Positions 36,130 to 44,640 of a DNA stretch of 64,000 nt are shown here, in pieces. The position numbers were made by a program, and so were the translations under genes. How positions within the stretch are numbered: the stretch's first letter is position 1; each line of letters opens with the position of its first letter. Source of the stretch: Microbacterium paraoxydans (GTDB taxonomy: Bacteria > Actinomycetota > Actinomycetes > Actinomycetales > Microbacteriaceae); the NCBI RefSeq assembly GCF_020524545.1, contig NZ_JAIVLG010000001.1, positions 1 to 64,000 on the forward strand. Direction: 5' to 3'. The notes beneath the pieces are model-generated. The model worked only from the letters and a program-made list of their open reading frames with translations. It made no database searches and was not told the DNA's origin.

Positions 36130-36939
36130 TCAGCCGAGGAGTCGCTCGATCACCCGTGCCACGCCGTCTTGATCGTTGGACGCGGTCGTCTCGTCCGCCG
36201 CGTCCTGCACGAGGGGTTCGGCACCGGACATGGCGACCCCGTGCCCTGCCCAGCGGAGCATCTCGACGTCGTTGAGTGCATCGCCGAAGGCCACCACGTC
36301 GGTGCGGTCGATGTCGAGGTGCTCGCAGAGCCGGGCCAAGCCGGTGGCCTTGGTGACGCCCTCGGCCATGACCTCCACGAACGGAGCCCCGGAGAGCGTC
36401 GCCTCGAAGCCGGTCAGCCCGAGAGAGCGGACCGTGTCGAACAGGGCATCGGGCGCGAGTTCGGGATGGCGGATCACGAACTTCAGGCTGGGGGCGGCGA
36501 GCACCTGCTCCAACGGCACCCCGCCCATCGTGGCAGGGTCGCGCTTGTGGTCGGTGAGAGCCGCGATCGCGGCGTAGCCGTCTTCGGCCACGAACGTCTC
36601 GCCGGCCTCGCGCACGCTCGCGAACAACAGGCCAGGGATGCTTGCGCGCAGGGCTTCCGCGAGTGCCCGGATCGTCTCGGGCGGAAGCTCCTCGGCGAAG
36701 AGCATCCGCCCGTCGTCGAGACGCACGGCGTAGGCGCCGTTGCTGCACAGCGCCCAGCCGTCGAACCCTGCATCCGCCGCGATGGCACGCAGCCCGATCG
36801 GCTGGCGGGCTGTCACGGGAACCACGTGGATGCCGCGTTCTCGTGCCGCATCGAGCGCCGCGCGAGTGCGTGCGCTGACGGTCGAGGTCGAGTCCAGGAG
36901 GGTGCCGTCGAGGTCGGTGGCGATCAGCCGCACGCTCAT
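36130..36939 (-). CDS. HAD-superfamily Cof-type phosphatase
   Basis: A 269-residue Cof/YidA-type HAD hydrolase: motif I LIATDLDGTLLDS (nucleophile Asp), a C2B cap in the middle, and motif IV VVAFGDALNDVEMLRWAGHGVAM. Usually a sugar-phosphate or flavin-mononucleotide phosphatase; no context fixes the substrate. Follows xthA with an 11-bp gap. Confidence 0.9.
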   Translation of the reverse strand: MSVRLIATDLDGTLLDSTSTVSARTRAALDAARERGIHVVPVTARQPIGLRAIAADAGFDGWALCSNGAYAVRLDDGRMLFAEELPPETIRALAEALRASIPGLLFASVREAGETFVAEDGYAAIAALTDHKRDPATMGGVPLEQVLAAPSLKFVIRHPELAPDALFDTVRSLGLTGFEATLSGAPFVEVMAEGVTKATGLARLCEHLDIDRTDVVAFGDALNDVEMLRWAGHGVAMSGAEPLVQDAADETTASNDQDGVARVIERLLG

Positions 36940-36950
36940 CGGATCGGCCT

Positions 36951-37811
36951 TCAGGAGAAGATCATCGGCAGGTCGTCGTCATCCTCAGCGCCACCGGTGC
37001 CCAGGCGATGCCCATCGAGGTCGACCACTACCGGAACGTGATCGCTGGGCTGTTCGCCCTTGCGCTCGTCGCGATGGATCGAGGCTCCGGTCACGGCTTC
37101 GGCGAGCGTGCGCGAGCCCAGCACGAAGTCGATCCGGACGCCCTCGTTGCGCGGGAACTTCAAGCGCTGGTAGTCCCAGTAGGTGAAGCCCTCGGGGATC
37201 AATGGGCGCACCACATCGGTGACCCCGGCATCCTGGAAAGCGAAGAACGCCTCGCGCTCTTGCGGGGAGACGTGGGTGGAACGGCCGATCACGATGTCGG
37301 GATCACCGTTGTCGTGATCGAACGGGATGATGTTGAAGTCGCCGACCAGGGCGAGCGGGAGATCGGGGTTCGCCGAGAGCTCGGCAGCCGTCGACTTCTT
37401 GAGCTGCTCCAGCCAGTGCAGCTTGTACAGGTAGTGCGGGTCTTCCAGGGAGCGACCGTTGGGGACGTACAGGCTCCACACGCGGACTCCGTCGACCATG
37501 ACGCCGAGCGCGCGCGCCTCGAGCGGTGCATCAGGGCCTTCATGGCCCTTGGCGAAGCCCGGCATTCCGTCGAAGGCCGTGCGCACATCGGTGATCGGCA
37601 GGCGGCTCGCGATCGCGACCCCGTTCCACTGGTTCAGCCCGTGCACCTCGACGTGGTACCCGGCCTCCTCGAACGGCGCGTACGGGAACTGCTCCGGCTT
37701 GCACTTGATCTCCTGCATCGCCAGCACGTCGACGTCTTCACGGACGGCGAATTCGACGGTGCGGGTGACGCGGGTGCGGATGGAGTTGACGTTCCAGGTG
37801 GCCAAGCGCAT
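36951..37811 (-). CDS. xthA: Exodeoxyribonuclease III
   Basis: A 286-residue EEP-family nuclease: LATWNVNSIRTR, MQEIKCK (metal Glu), LYVPNGRS, VGDFNI, and the C-terminal SDHVPVVVDL with catalytic His. It cleaves at abasic sites and removes 3' blocks in base excision repair. Length and motifs are complete. Divergent from pyrE. Confidence 0.95.
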   Translation of the reverse strand: MRLATWNVNSIRTRVTRTVEFAVREDVDVLAMQEIKCKPEQFPYAPFEEAGYHVEVHGLNQWNGVAIASRLPITDVRTAFDGMPGFAKGHEGPDAPLEARALGVMVDGVRVWSLYVPNGRSLEDPHYLYKLHWLEQLKKSTAAELSANPDLPLALVGDFNIIPFDHDNGDPDIVIGRSTHVSPQEREAFFAFQDAGVTDVVRPLIPEGFTYWDYQRLKFPRNEGVRIDFVLGSRTLAEAVTGASIHRDERKGEQPSDHVPVVVDLDGHRLGTGGAEDDDDLPMIFS

Positions 37812-37835
37812 GCCTCAAGCCTAGGGTGTGCCTCC

Positions 37836-37841
37836 TACACT
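37836..37841 (+). promoter_or_regulatory. -10 box of a likely leaderless pyrE
   Basis: TACACT ends 7 nt before GTG 37849, with no Shine-Dalgarno between, which favours a leaderless transcript and supports GTG 37849 over the upstream GTG 37828. Confidence 0.5.
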
Positions 37842-37848
37842 GGATGCC

Positions 37849-38409
37849 GTGACCGCACTCGACGCAGACCGCCAGACGCTCCTCGACCTCATCAAAGACG
37901 AGGCGGTGTTCCACGGCGACTTCACCCTCTCCAGCGGCAAGCAGGCGACGTACTACGTCGACATGCGCAAGCTCACCCTGGACCACCGTGCCGCTCCCGC
38001 GATCGGCCGCATCATGCTCGACCTGATCGGCGACCTCGACGTCGTGGCGGTCGGCGGCCTCACGCTCGGCGCCGACCCCATCGCGAACGCGGTGCTGCAC
38101 GCGTCGGTCGCCGCCGACGCCCCGCTCGACGCCTTCGTCGTGCGCAAGGAGCCCAAGGACCACGGTCGCGGTCGTCAGATCGAAGGCGCAGACGTCGAGG
38201 GCAAGCGCGTCGTGGTGCTCGAAGACACCTCGACCACCGGCCAGTCCGCGCTCAAGGCCGTCGAAGCCCTGCGCAAGGAAGGCGCCGAGATCGTCGCCGT
38301 CGCCGTGATCGTGGACCGCAAGACCGGCGCGCAGGCCGCGATCGAAGCCGAGGGCCTGGAATGGCGCGCGGCCTTCGACCTCGACGACCTCGGGCTCGAC
38401 CCGCAGTGA
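37849..38409 (+). CDS. pyrE: Orotate phosphoribosyltransferase
   Basis: A 186-residue PyrE: GDFTLSSGKQATYYVDMRKLTL at the N-terminus, VVRKEPKDHGRGRQIEG flexible loop, and PRPP motif RVVVLEDTSTTGQS. It makes orotidine 5'-monophosphate in pyrimidine synthesis. Start GTG 37849 fits family length and a TACACT box just upstream. The stop overlaps the ROK kinase start by 4 bp. Confidence 0.95.
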   Translation: MTALDADRQTLLDLIKDEAVFHGDFTLSSGKQATYYVDMRKLTLDHRAAPAIGRIMLDLIGDLDVVAVGGLTLGADPIANAVLHASVAADAPLDAFVVRKEPKDHGRGRQIEGADVEGKRVVVLEDTSTTGQSALKAVEALRKEGAEIVAVAVIVDRKTGAQAAIEAEGLEWRAAFDLDDLGLDPQ

Positions 38410-39308
38410 CGCGCTACGCGCTCGCCGTCGATGTGGGCGGCACGAAGATGGAGGCCGCGCTCGTTGCGGACGACGGCCGGTTGCTCCCGGGGAGTCGCAG
38501 TCGCCAGCCCACCGGTCGGGACGCCACGTTCGAGTCGCTGGACGCGGCCGTCGTCGCGATCGTCGAGCATGCGCTCGCTGCGCTTCCGGACGATGCGGAG
38601 CTCGTCGGCGCGGGAATCGGCAGTGCTGGTCCCGTCGACCGCTCCCTCGGCGCGATCGTGCCGGTGAACATGCCGCTCGCACGCGGCTTCCTCCTGGAAG
38701 GGGCCGTCCGCGCCGCGGCCTCCACCGTCCTCGGGGGCGACGTGCGCACCGTGCTCGGCCATGACGGCGGTGCCCTCGCGCTCGCCGAGTCGTGGCTCGG
38801 TGCCACCCAGGGGGCCGGTGCCTCGCTGTCGATCGTGGTCTCGACCGGCGTCGGCGGCGGATTCGTCGCGAACGGTGCCTACATCCCCGGGGCCACGGGC
38901 AACGCCGGTCATCTCGGCCAGGTGCGCCGGGAGGGCGGCCTGACGCTCGAGGAGATCGCCTCGGGGCCCGCGAGTGCCGCGTGGGCCCAGCAGCAGGGGT
39001 GGACCGGCGCCACCGGCGAAGACCTCGCACGGGATTCGGCGGCCGGCGATCCCCTCGCGCGGGCGGCGATCGAGCGTTCGGCCCGCGAGGTGGGGGAATC
39101 GCTCGCGGATGCCGCGACTCTCGTGGACCTCGACGTGGTCGCCATCGGCGGCGGATTCTCGCGAGTGTCGGCCGACTACATCGACCTCGTGCAGCAGGCG
39201 CTCACCGCGAGCGCGGCGCACGAGTACTCGCGCCGTACTCGCGTCGTGCGCTCAGGGCTCGGCGACGAGGGGCCGCTCATCGGCGCCGCTGCTCTCGTGC
39301 TGCGGTAG
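38406..39308 (+). CDS. ROK-family sugar kinase
   Basis: A 300-residue ROK protein: N-terminal phosphate loop LAVDVGGTKMEAALV, GAGIGSAGPVD, VVSTGVGGGFVANGAYIPGATGNAGHLGQV, VVAIGGGFS. The zinc motif CxCGxxGCxE of many ROK kinases is missing, and the usual ExGH is NAGH, so catalytic-site details differ. GTG 38406 overlaps the pyrE stop. Glucokinase-like activity is possible, but substrate is not shown. Confidence 0.83.
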   Translation: MTRYALAVDVGGTKMEAALVADDGRLLPGSRSRQPTGRDATFESLDAAVVAIVEHALAALPDDAELVGAGIGSAGPVDRSLGAIVPVNMPLARGFLLEGAVRAAASTVLGGDVRTVLGHDGGALALAESWLGATQGAGASLSIVVSTGVGGGFVANGAYIPGATGNAGHLGQVRREGGLTLEEIASGPASAAWAQQQGWTGATGEDLARDSAAGDPLARAAIERSAREVGESLADAATLVDLDVVAIGGGFSRVSADYIDLVQQALTASAAHEYSRRTRVVRSGLGDEGPLIGAAALVLR

Positions 39309-39327
39309 GTCGCTCCGCACGCTCTGT

Positions 39328-39729
39328 TCACCGTCCCGCGGTGAGCAGGTGCCGTGGTGGCCCCTCAAGTCGGGCGACGGCGATCTTGAGGTCGGTGATG
39401 TCTGCGGCAACGGTGTCGATGCGGGTGGTGAGTGTCTCCTCGACGGTGTCGATGCGGGTGGTGAGTCGCTCCTCGACGGTGTCGATGCGGGTGGTGAGTC
39501 GCTCCTCGACGGTGTCGATGCGGGTGGTGAGTCGCTCCTCGACCGTGTCGATGCGGGTGGTGAGTCGCTCTTCGACGGTGTCGATGCGGGTGGTGAGTTT
39601 GCCGTCGACACCGTCGATGCGCTCGTCGATGCGGCGGATCATCCACGCGCCGGCGGCGAGGAGGCTCGTTCCGAGCGTGAGCACGATGCCGATCGCGCTG
39701 ATGATGATCGCGAGGACCTCGGTGGACAC
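39328..39729 (-). CDS. Membrane-anchored coiled-coil protein built of 11-residue repeats
   Basis: A 133-residue protein: N-terminal membrane helix (VLAIIISAIGIVLTLGTSLLAAGAW, residues 5-29), then six 11-residue units of LTTRIDTVEER at 45-110, flanked by degenerate copies (RRIDERIDGVDG; ITDLKIAVARLEG). Hydrophobic L-I-V spacing of 4+3+4 predicts a hendecad coiled coil. GTG 39729 has AAGGAGAG at good distance. The DNA repeats are almost identical, so copy number has changed recently. Function unknown; a membrane-tethered spacer or oligomeriser is a guess. Confidence 0.75.
   Translation of the reverse strand: MSTEVLAIIISAIGIVLTLGTSLLAAGAWMIRRIDERIDGVDGKLTTRIDTVEERLTTRIDTVEERLTTRIDTVEERLTTRIDTVEERLTTRIDTVEETLTTRIDTVAADITDLKIAVARLEGPPRHLLTAGR
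39413..39598 (-). repeat. Six tandem 33-bp repeats coding for a coiled coil
   Basis: GTGTCGATGCGGGTGGTGAG begins at 39413, 39446, 39479, 39512, 39545 and 39578, an exact 33-bp period. Copies differ by only a few bases (for example GTGTCTC, CCGTGTC, CTCTTCG variants). In frame with the coiled-coil gene. Confidence 0.95.
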
Positions 39730-39846
39730 GCATGCTCTCCTTGCTCGGATGGGTTGCCACGACGTTACGCCGCTCTCGGCGGTGCGGGTGCCGGTATTCC
39801 GGCATCCGTGCAGAAGTCGGCGTGGTCGCGGGGCGTGGAGGAGAGG

Positions 39847-40995
39847 TCAGCTCGTCGCGGAGCGGGTCTGCCGCTGTCGGGAGGCGATCAGCATGAGCAC
39901 CGGTACGAGCGCGCAGAGCGCGGCGGACACGAGGAAGGTCGCATTCGACGCCGGGTCCCTTCCGATCAGGAGGACCACCGTGGGCACGAACGTTCCGCCG
40001 ACCGCGCCGCAGGCGACGAGAGCACCGGTCACCGCAGCGCTGCGCGCGGGGTCGAGGCGGTCGAGGGCGAGTCCCAGGATGACGCCGTAACTGGGCGCGA
40101 GAAGCACGACCACGGCGGCCAAAGCGATGAGCGCCGCCCCCGGCGCGGACCCCACCAGCAGCCCCGCGGTCGCCATCAGGACCGCCGCGCCGCTCGTCGC
40201 CGACACGAGGATCACGATCGGCGAGACGGAGAGGTGGCGCAGTCCCGCCGCGCTGAACCGCCCGATGGCCATGAGCGTCCAGAACGCCGAGGTCCCCAGC
40301 GCGGCGAGACCGGGATCGACCGCGAGGATCCGCGCCGGGATCACCGCCGACCATCCGGACAGCACGGTCTCGACACCGACGTACAGGGGGAGCGCGACAG
40401 CGAAGGGGAGGAGCACGAGCAGCCCGCGGACGTCACGATGCGCGGGAGCTGTGGCGGGAGAGGTCGGGGCCGTCGATCCCACGAGCATCGCGAGAGTCAG
40501 AAGCGGCACGATCGCCAGGATTCCGAGCATCGGACGCATTCCGGATCCCACGGCGACGAGCAGGGGCGTGACCGCGGCGCACACCGCGACCGTGCCGAGC
40601 AGAGCATTGAGCAGCCCTGTCGCGCTGCCGGTGGCCACGGACTTCGCCGCCACGGATCCCGAAGCCTCCACCAGCCCGAACCCGAATCCGGCGACGGAGG
40701 CCGCGGCGATGAACACGGCGGGGGCGTCGGCCACGGATGCGGCGACGATGGCGGCGGCCTGGAGTGCACTGCCGAGCATGAGCGTGACGTGCGTCGAACG
40801 GCGTGTCAACAGGGGCCCCGACAGCAGCACGCCGAACAGGAGTCCGGCGAACAACGCGGGGACGGCGGCGCTGAGGTCGGTGGCCAGCGCGCGTTCCGTG
40901 GAGGGCAGGACCGCGGGGACGAAGGCGGCCGTGACCCCGAGGCTCGCGAAGGCGGCGAACAGCCCCGCTCGCGCTCGTCGGGTGCGGGCGGTCAC
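39847..40995 (-). CDS. Major facilitator superfamily transporter
   Basis: A 382-residue protein with about twelve hydrophobic segments and MFS loops (GFGFGLVEASGSVAAKSV; LALDRLDPARSAAVTG). GTG 40995 overlaps the RpiR regulator stop (GTGA), so it is the second gene of the regulator's transcript. A sugar or amino-sugar/muropeptide-related substrate would fit the divergent operon, but that is inference. Confidence 0.82.
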   Translation of the reverse strand: MTARTRRARAGLFAAFASLGVTAAFVPAVLPSTERALATDLSAAVPALFAGLLFGVLLSGPLLTRRSTHVTLMLGSALQAAAIVAASVADAPAVFIAAASVAGFGFGLVEASGSVAAKSVATGSATGLLNALLGTVAVCAAVTPLLVAVGSGMRPMLGILAIVPLLTLAMLVGSTAPTSPATAPAHRDVRGLLVLLPFAVALPLYVGVETVLSGWSAVIPARILAVDPGLAALGTSAFWTLMAIGRFSAAGLRHLSVSPIVILVSATSGAAVLMATAGLLVGSAPGAALIALAAVVVLLAPSYGVILGLALDRLDPARSAAVTGALVACGAVGGTFVPTVVLLIGRDPASNATFLVSAALCALVPVLMLIASRQRQTRSATS

Positions 40996-41894
40996 GCCTC
41001 CGTCTTCCGCACGCGGTGGACGGCGGCGAAGGTGTCGCGCAGCGCCTCCATCGAGCGGTCGTAGTTCGACTGAGCGACGCCGATGAAGATGCAGTCGACC
41101 ACCATCAGCTGGGCGATCCGGCTGCCGAGGGCACCCGACCGGAAGCCGGTCTCGCGCGCGGCGGTCGTCAGCACGATGTCGGCCTGGTCGGCCAGCGGCG
41201 CGCCGGCGTGGTTCGTGATCGCGATCGTGGTCGCTCCGGTCTGGCGGGCGAGCAGCAGGAACTCGATCGTGTCGGTCGTGGTGCCGGTGTGCGACACCGC
41301 GATCGCGACGTTGCCAGGGCCGAGCGTCGCCGCCGAGGTCCACGCGGCATGCGGATCCGACCAGTCCAGCGCCGTGCGTCCGATTCGAGTGAGTTTGCGC
41401 TGCAGGTCGAGGCCGACGATGGAGCTCGCGCCCACACCGAAGATGTCGACCCTGGTCGAGGACGTGATGGCGTCGACGGAGGCGCGCAGCGATTCGGTGT
41501 CGAGCACCTTGGCGGTGTCCGCGAGCGAGAGCGTCTCGGCCAGCGACACCTTCGCGACGATGTCGGACAGCGTGTCGTTGCGGTCGATGTCACCGGAGAC
41601 GGCGGGGAGTGCAGCCGTGTCGAACGTCTCGCGTTCGACGTCGCGCAGCACGTGGTTGCGCAGCTCGCGCACGTGTTCGTAGCCGAGGCGCTTGCAGAAC
41701 CTCACCACCGAGGTGGTCGAGGTGTCGCAGCGCTGGGCGAGTTCGGCGATGGAGAGTCCCGCGGTTCCCGCCGGATCGGCGAGGAAGAGGTCGGCGATGC
41801 GCTGCTCGCTCGGACGCAGCTCCGGACGGATCGCACGCATGCGGACGAGCACGGGGTGTGCGCCGGCATCGTCGCGGGCGGCTTCGTAAGGCAT
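40992..41894 (-). CDS. RpiR/MurR-family transcriptional regulator
   Basis: A 300-residue RpiR protein: N-terminal HTH_6 (RPSEQRIADLFLADPAGTAGLSIAELAQRCDTSTTSVVRFCKRLGY) and C-terminal SIS domain (VDIFGVGASSIVGLDLQRKL; AIAVSHTGTTTDTIEFLLLA). SIS domains of MurR bind MurNAc-6-phosphate. Divergent from the muropeptide operon across a 164-bp gap with a TAACAG...CTGTTA palindrome, so it most likely represses that operon. Confidence 0.9.
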   Translation of the reverse strand: MPYEAARDDAGAHPVLVRMRAIRPELRPSEQRIADLFLADPAGTAGLSIAELAQRCDTSTTSVVRFCKRLGYEHVRELRNHVLRDVERETFDTAALPAVSGDIDRNDTLSDIVAKVSLAETLSLADTAKVLDTESLRASVDAITSSTRVDIFGVGASSIVGLDLQRKLTRIGRTALDWSDPHAAWTSAATLGPGNVAIAVSHTGTTTDTIEFLLLARQTGATTIAITNHAGAPLADQADIVLTTAARETGFRSGALGSRIAQLMVVDCIFIGVAQSNYDRSMEALRDTFAAVHRVRKTEA

Positions 41895-41915
41895 AGGTTC
41901 TCCGATCGCTGTTCA

Positions 41916-41938
41916 TAACAGTAGAGGAACTTCTGTTA
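41916..41938. promoter_or_regulatory. Candidate RpiR operator, muropeptide operon
   Basis: TAACAG (41916-41921) and CTGTTA (41933-41938) flank AG/CT inner matches with one mismatch, giving a 23-bp imperfect palindrome. It is 21 bp before the RpiR start and 120 bp before the binding-protein gene, in A/T-rich DNA. A second palindrome, GTACT-TTT-AGTAC, is at 41958-41970. Confidence 0.6.
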
Positions 41939-41957
41939 CATGAGTAGCGTCGGTCGT

Positions 41958-41970
41958 GTACTTTTAGTAC
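41958..41970. promoter_or_regulatory. Second palindrome in the muropeptide operon promoter region
   Basis: GTACT-TTT-AGTAC has perfect 5-bp arms in the same gap, about 88 bp before the first operon gene. Its A/T content suits a promoter or a second regulator site. Confidence 0.4.
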
Positions 41971-42058
41971 CAACCCAGACCGACGATGTTCGCGGGCGGC
42001 AGGCAACAGTGCCTGACCCGACGCCACGGCGACGCGTCCCAGCCAGGAGGAATCAGCA

Positions 42059-43603
42059 ATGAGCACAGCACGGCGGGCGTCCTTCGGCGCCCTCACAGCC
42101 ACGGGTGTCGCTTTGGCGCTCGTGATCACCGGTTGTTCCGCACCCGCGTCCGACACCCCGTCGACGGGGGAGGCCGGCGGCGACCTCGTCATCGGCGTCA
42201 CGAGCGACCCCGACACGCTCTTCCCGTGGAAGGCGACGCAGTTCCAGGCCGTCAACGTCCTGCAGAACCTGTACGGCACGCTGACCGAGTTCGACGAGGA
42301 CCTCAACGTGGTCCCCGGCCTCGCCGAGTCGTGGGACGTGTCGGAAGACGGTCTCACCGTGACCTTCCATCTGCGTGAGGGCGTCACCTACGCGGACGGC
42401 AGCACTTTCGGCTCCGAAGACGTGAAGTACTCGCTCGACGCCATCGCCGCCGAGGAGACGGCTGCGGTCGCGGCGAGCTCTCTCGCCTCCGTCGCCGCGG
42501 TCGAGGCCACCGACGAGAACACCGTCACCCTCACCCTGAGCGCTCCCGATGCCGCGCTTCCCGCGAACCTCGCCGTGATCAACATGGCGATGCTCTCCTC
42601 GGACGACACCGAGGAGGGGCTGAACACCACCCCGAACGGCACCGGTCCTTTCATCCTCGACGACCGCAAGGCGAGCCAGTCGATCACGCTGGCGAAGAAC
42701 GAGGACTACTGGGGCGATGCGGCGCTGCTGGACACGGTCGAGTTCCGCGTGATCCCCGACGAGTCGTCGATCGTGTCGGCGATGCAGTCCGGCAACGTGC
42801 AGCTGGCCGTCTTCGACGACCCGCTGGTCGCGCAGACCGCCGAGGGGGCGAACGTCGAGGTCGCCACGACGCCGCAGCTGAGCTACCACGCGCTGCAGCT
42901 GAACGCCACGCGCGGTGACCTGACCGACGTCAACGTGCGCCTCGCGATGCAGTGCGCGATCGATCGCCAGGAGGTGCTCGACACGGCCGCTCTCGGCGAG
43001 GGCGAAGTCACCGGTCCCATCACCTCTCCCGCGTACAAGTCCGACCCCGAGGCGCGTCCGTGCCCCGAGCGCGACCTCGACAAGGCCGCCGAGTACCTGA
43101 AGAAGGCGGGCAAGGAGGACGGCGTCACCATCAAGACGATCGTCTCGCAGGGCGAGTACGCGACGTCGGTGAACGAGGCCCAGAACCTCAAGGCCCAGCT
43201 GGCCGACGCGAACATCACGCTCGACCTCGAGGTGCTCGAGTCCGGTGCGTTCGTCGACCGCTGGATCGCAGCCGACTTCGACGCCGCCGTCGCCCTCAAC
43301 GGCGGCCGCCCCGACCCCGACGGCATGTACGGCCGCTACTTCACCAGCACCGGGAACCTGAACAAGGTCGCCGGCTACTCCTCGCCCGAGCTCGACGCGC
43401 TGTTCGCCGAGGGTCGCCAGACGGCCGACCCGGAGACGCGCAAGGACATCTACGCGCAGGTCTCCGAGAACCTCGAGGACAACGCCGCGTGGATCTGGCT
43501 GTTCACGAGCTACACGTACACGGCGACCGCGTCGACGGTCGACGGGTTCACCCCGATGGCGAACGGCTCGCTGCAGTACCTGCGGACCACCTCCATCAAG
43601 TAG
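42059..43603 (+). CDS. Oligopeptide/dipeptide-type ABC transporter substrate-binding lipoprotein
   Basis: A 514-residue SBP family 5 protein. Signal peptide with basic start, hydrophobic core (ALTATGVALALVI) and lipobox VITGC. Family blocks: DTLFPWKATQFQAVNVLQNLYGTL, GLAESWDVSEDGLTVTFHLREGV, FILDDRK. GGAGG precedes ATG 42059. Opp/Dpp-type proteins bind peptides; here MurQ and AnmK downstream point to muropeptides or MurNAc-peptides (inference). First gene of a nine-gene operon. Confidence 0.9.
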   Translation: MSTARRASFGALTATGVALALVITGCSAPASDTPSTGEAGGDLVIGVTSDPDTLFPWKATQFQAVNVLQNLYGTLTEFDEDLNVVPGLAESWDVSEDGLTVTFHLREGVTYADGSTFGSEDVKYSLDAIAAEETAAVAASSLASVAAVEATDENTVTLTLSAPDAALPANLAVINMAMLSSDDTEEGLNTTPNGTGPFILDDRKASQSITLAKNEDYWGDAALLDTVEFRVIPDESSIVSAMQSGNVQLAVFDDPLVAQTAEGANVEVATTPQLSYHALQLNATRGDLTDVNVRLAMQCAIDRQEVLDTAALGEGEVTGPITSPAYKSDPEARPCPERDLDKAAEYLKKAGKEDGVTIKTIVSQGEYATSVNEAQNLKAQLADANITLDLEVLESGAFVDRWIAADFDAAVALNGGRPDPDGMYGRYFTSTGNLNKVAGYSSPELDALFAEGRQTADPETRKDIYAQVSENLEDNAAWIWLFTSYTYTATASTVDGFTPMANGSLQYLRTTSIK

Positions 43604-43609
43604 CGGAAC

Positions 43610-43638
43610 GGAGGGGGCGCGGTCACCGCGCCCCCTCC
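43610..43638 (+). terminator. Intercistronic hairpin after the binding-protein gene
   Basis: A near-perfect GC-rich palindrome (GGAGGGGGCGCG-GTCAC-CGCGCCCCCTCC) sits 6 bp after the stop and 30 bp before the permease. No T-run follows. In ABC importer operons such hairpins protect the binding-protein mRNA or attenuate read-through, giving excess binding protein over permease. Confidence 0.65.
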
Positions 43639-43668
43639 CTCCCCGACGACAGGCACCCTCACACGCGC

Positions 43669-44640
43669 ATGTTCAGACAGCTCCTCCGCAACAGTGTGCT
43701 GCGACGCATCGTCGCCGCACTCGGCACGCTCCTCGGCGTCGCCATCTTCGTCTTCCTGATGCTGCGGGCGATCCCCGGCGATCAGATCAGCTCCGGCCTC
43801 GGCACGGAGGCGGCCGCCCTCACGCCCTCGCAGCGTGCCGCCCTCGAGGCGTACTACGGTCTCGACCAGCCGCTCTTCGTGCAGTTCTTCTCGTGGCTGG
43901 GGAACATCTTCACCGGAAACCTCGGCTTCTCCTCGCGCGCTCAGACGAGCGTCCTCGAGCTCACCGCCGCAGCCCTGCCCGTCACCTTCGAACTCGCGAT
44001 CTTCTCCATCGTGATCGCCCTGGCCATCGGCATCCCCCTCGGGATGCTCTCCGCCTCGAAGCCCGACTCCTTCCGCGACGGCGTCGGACAGGTCATCGGC
44101 CTGGCCGGGCTCTCGATCCCCGCGTTCCTGCTCGGGACGGCGCTGCTGGCGATCCTCGCCTCGTCGTTCGGCTTCAACCCGAACGGCCAGGCCTACGCCA
44201 CGCTGTTCGAGGACCCGCTGCTGAACCTCCAGCAGATGCTGCTGCCCTCGATCGTGCTCGGCTTCGGTATCGCCGCGCCGATCATGCGCACGACGCGCAC
44301 GGCGGTGCTGGAGATCCGCTCCAACGACTTCATCCGCACCGCCAGGGCGAAAGGTGTCCCGCCGCGGCGACTGCAGGTGCGCCACGTGCTCGGCAATGCC
44401 CTGGTGCCCATCGTCACGATGACCGGCCTGCAGTTCGGCTATCTCCTCGGCGGCGCCGTGGTGGTGGAGCAGATCTTCTCGCTCCCCGGCATAGGACGAC
44501 AGGTGCTGCTCGGCATCCAGCAGAAGGAGTATGCGCTCGTGCAGAGCACCGTCCTCGTGATCGCGCTCGCCTTCGTCATCGTCAACCTGCTCACCGACCT
44601 GCTGTACCGGGTCATCGATCCTCGGGTGCGTGCCGCATGA
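43669..44640 (+). CDS. Oligopeptide-type ABC transporter permease, DppB/OppB-like
   Basis: A 323-residue permease: N-terminal helix, AIPGDQI and LDQPLFVQFFSWLGNIFTGNLG (DppB-type periplasmic segment), five more helices, and the EAA-type loop FIRTARAKGVPPRRLQVRHVLGNALVP. ATG 43669 is the first start after the hairpin; the stop overlaps the next gene. Confidence 0.9.
   Translation: MFRQLLRNSVLRRIVAALGTLLGVAIFVFLMLRAIPGDQISSGLGTEAAALTPSQRAALEAYYGLDQPLFVQFFSWLGNIFTGNLGFSSRAQTSVLELTAAALPVTFELAIFSIVIALAIGIPLGMLSASKPDSFRDGVGQVIGLAGLSIPAFLLGTALLAILASSFGFNPNGQAYATLFEDPLLNLQQMLLPSIVLGFGIAAPIMRTTRTAVLEIRSNDFIRTARAKGVPPRRLQVRHVLGNALVPIVTMTGLQFGYLLGGAVVVEQIFSLPGIGRQVLLGIQQKEYALVQSTVLVIALAFVIVNLLTDLLYRVIDPRVRAA

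Noticed and set aside
39413..39598. CRISPR-like regular repeats
   Set aside because: The period is 33 bp with no unique spacers and the repeat is continuous coding sequence for a coiled coil; no cas genes nearby.
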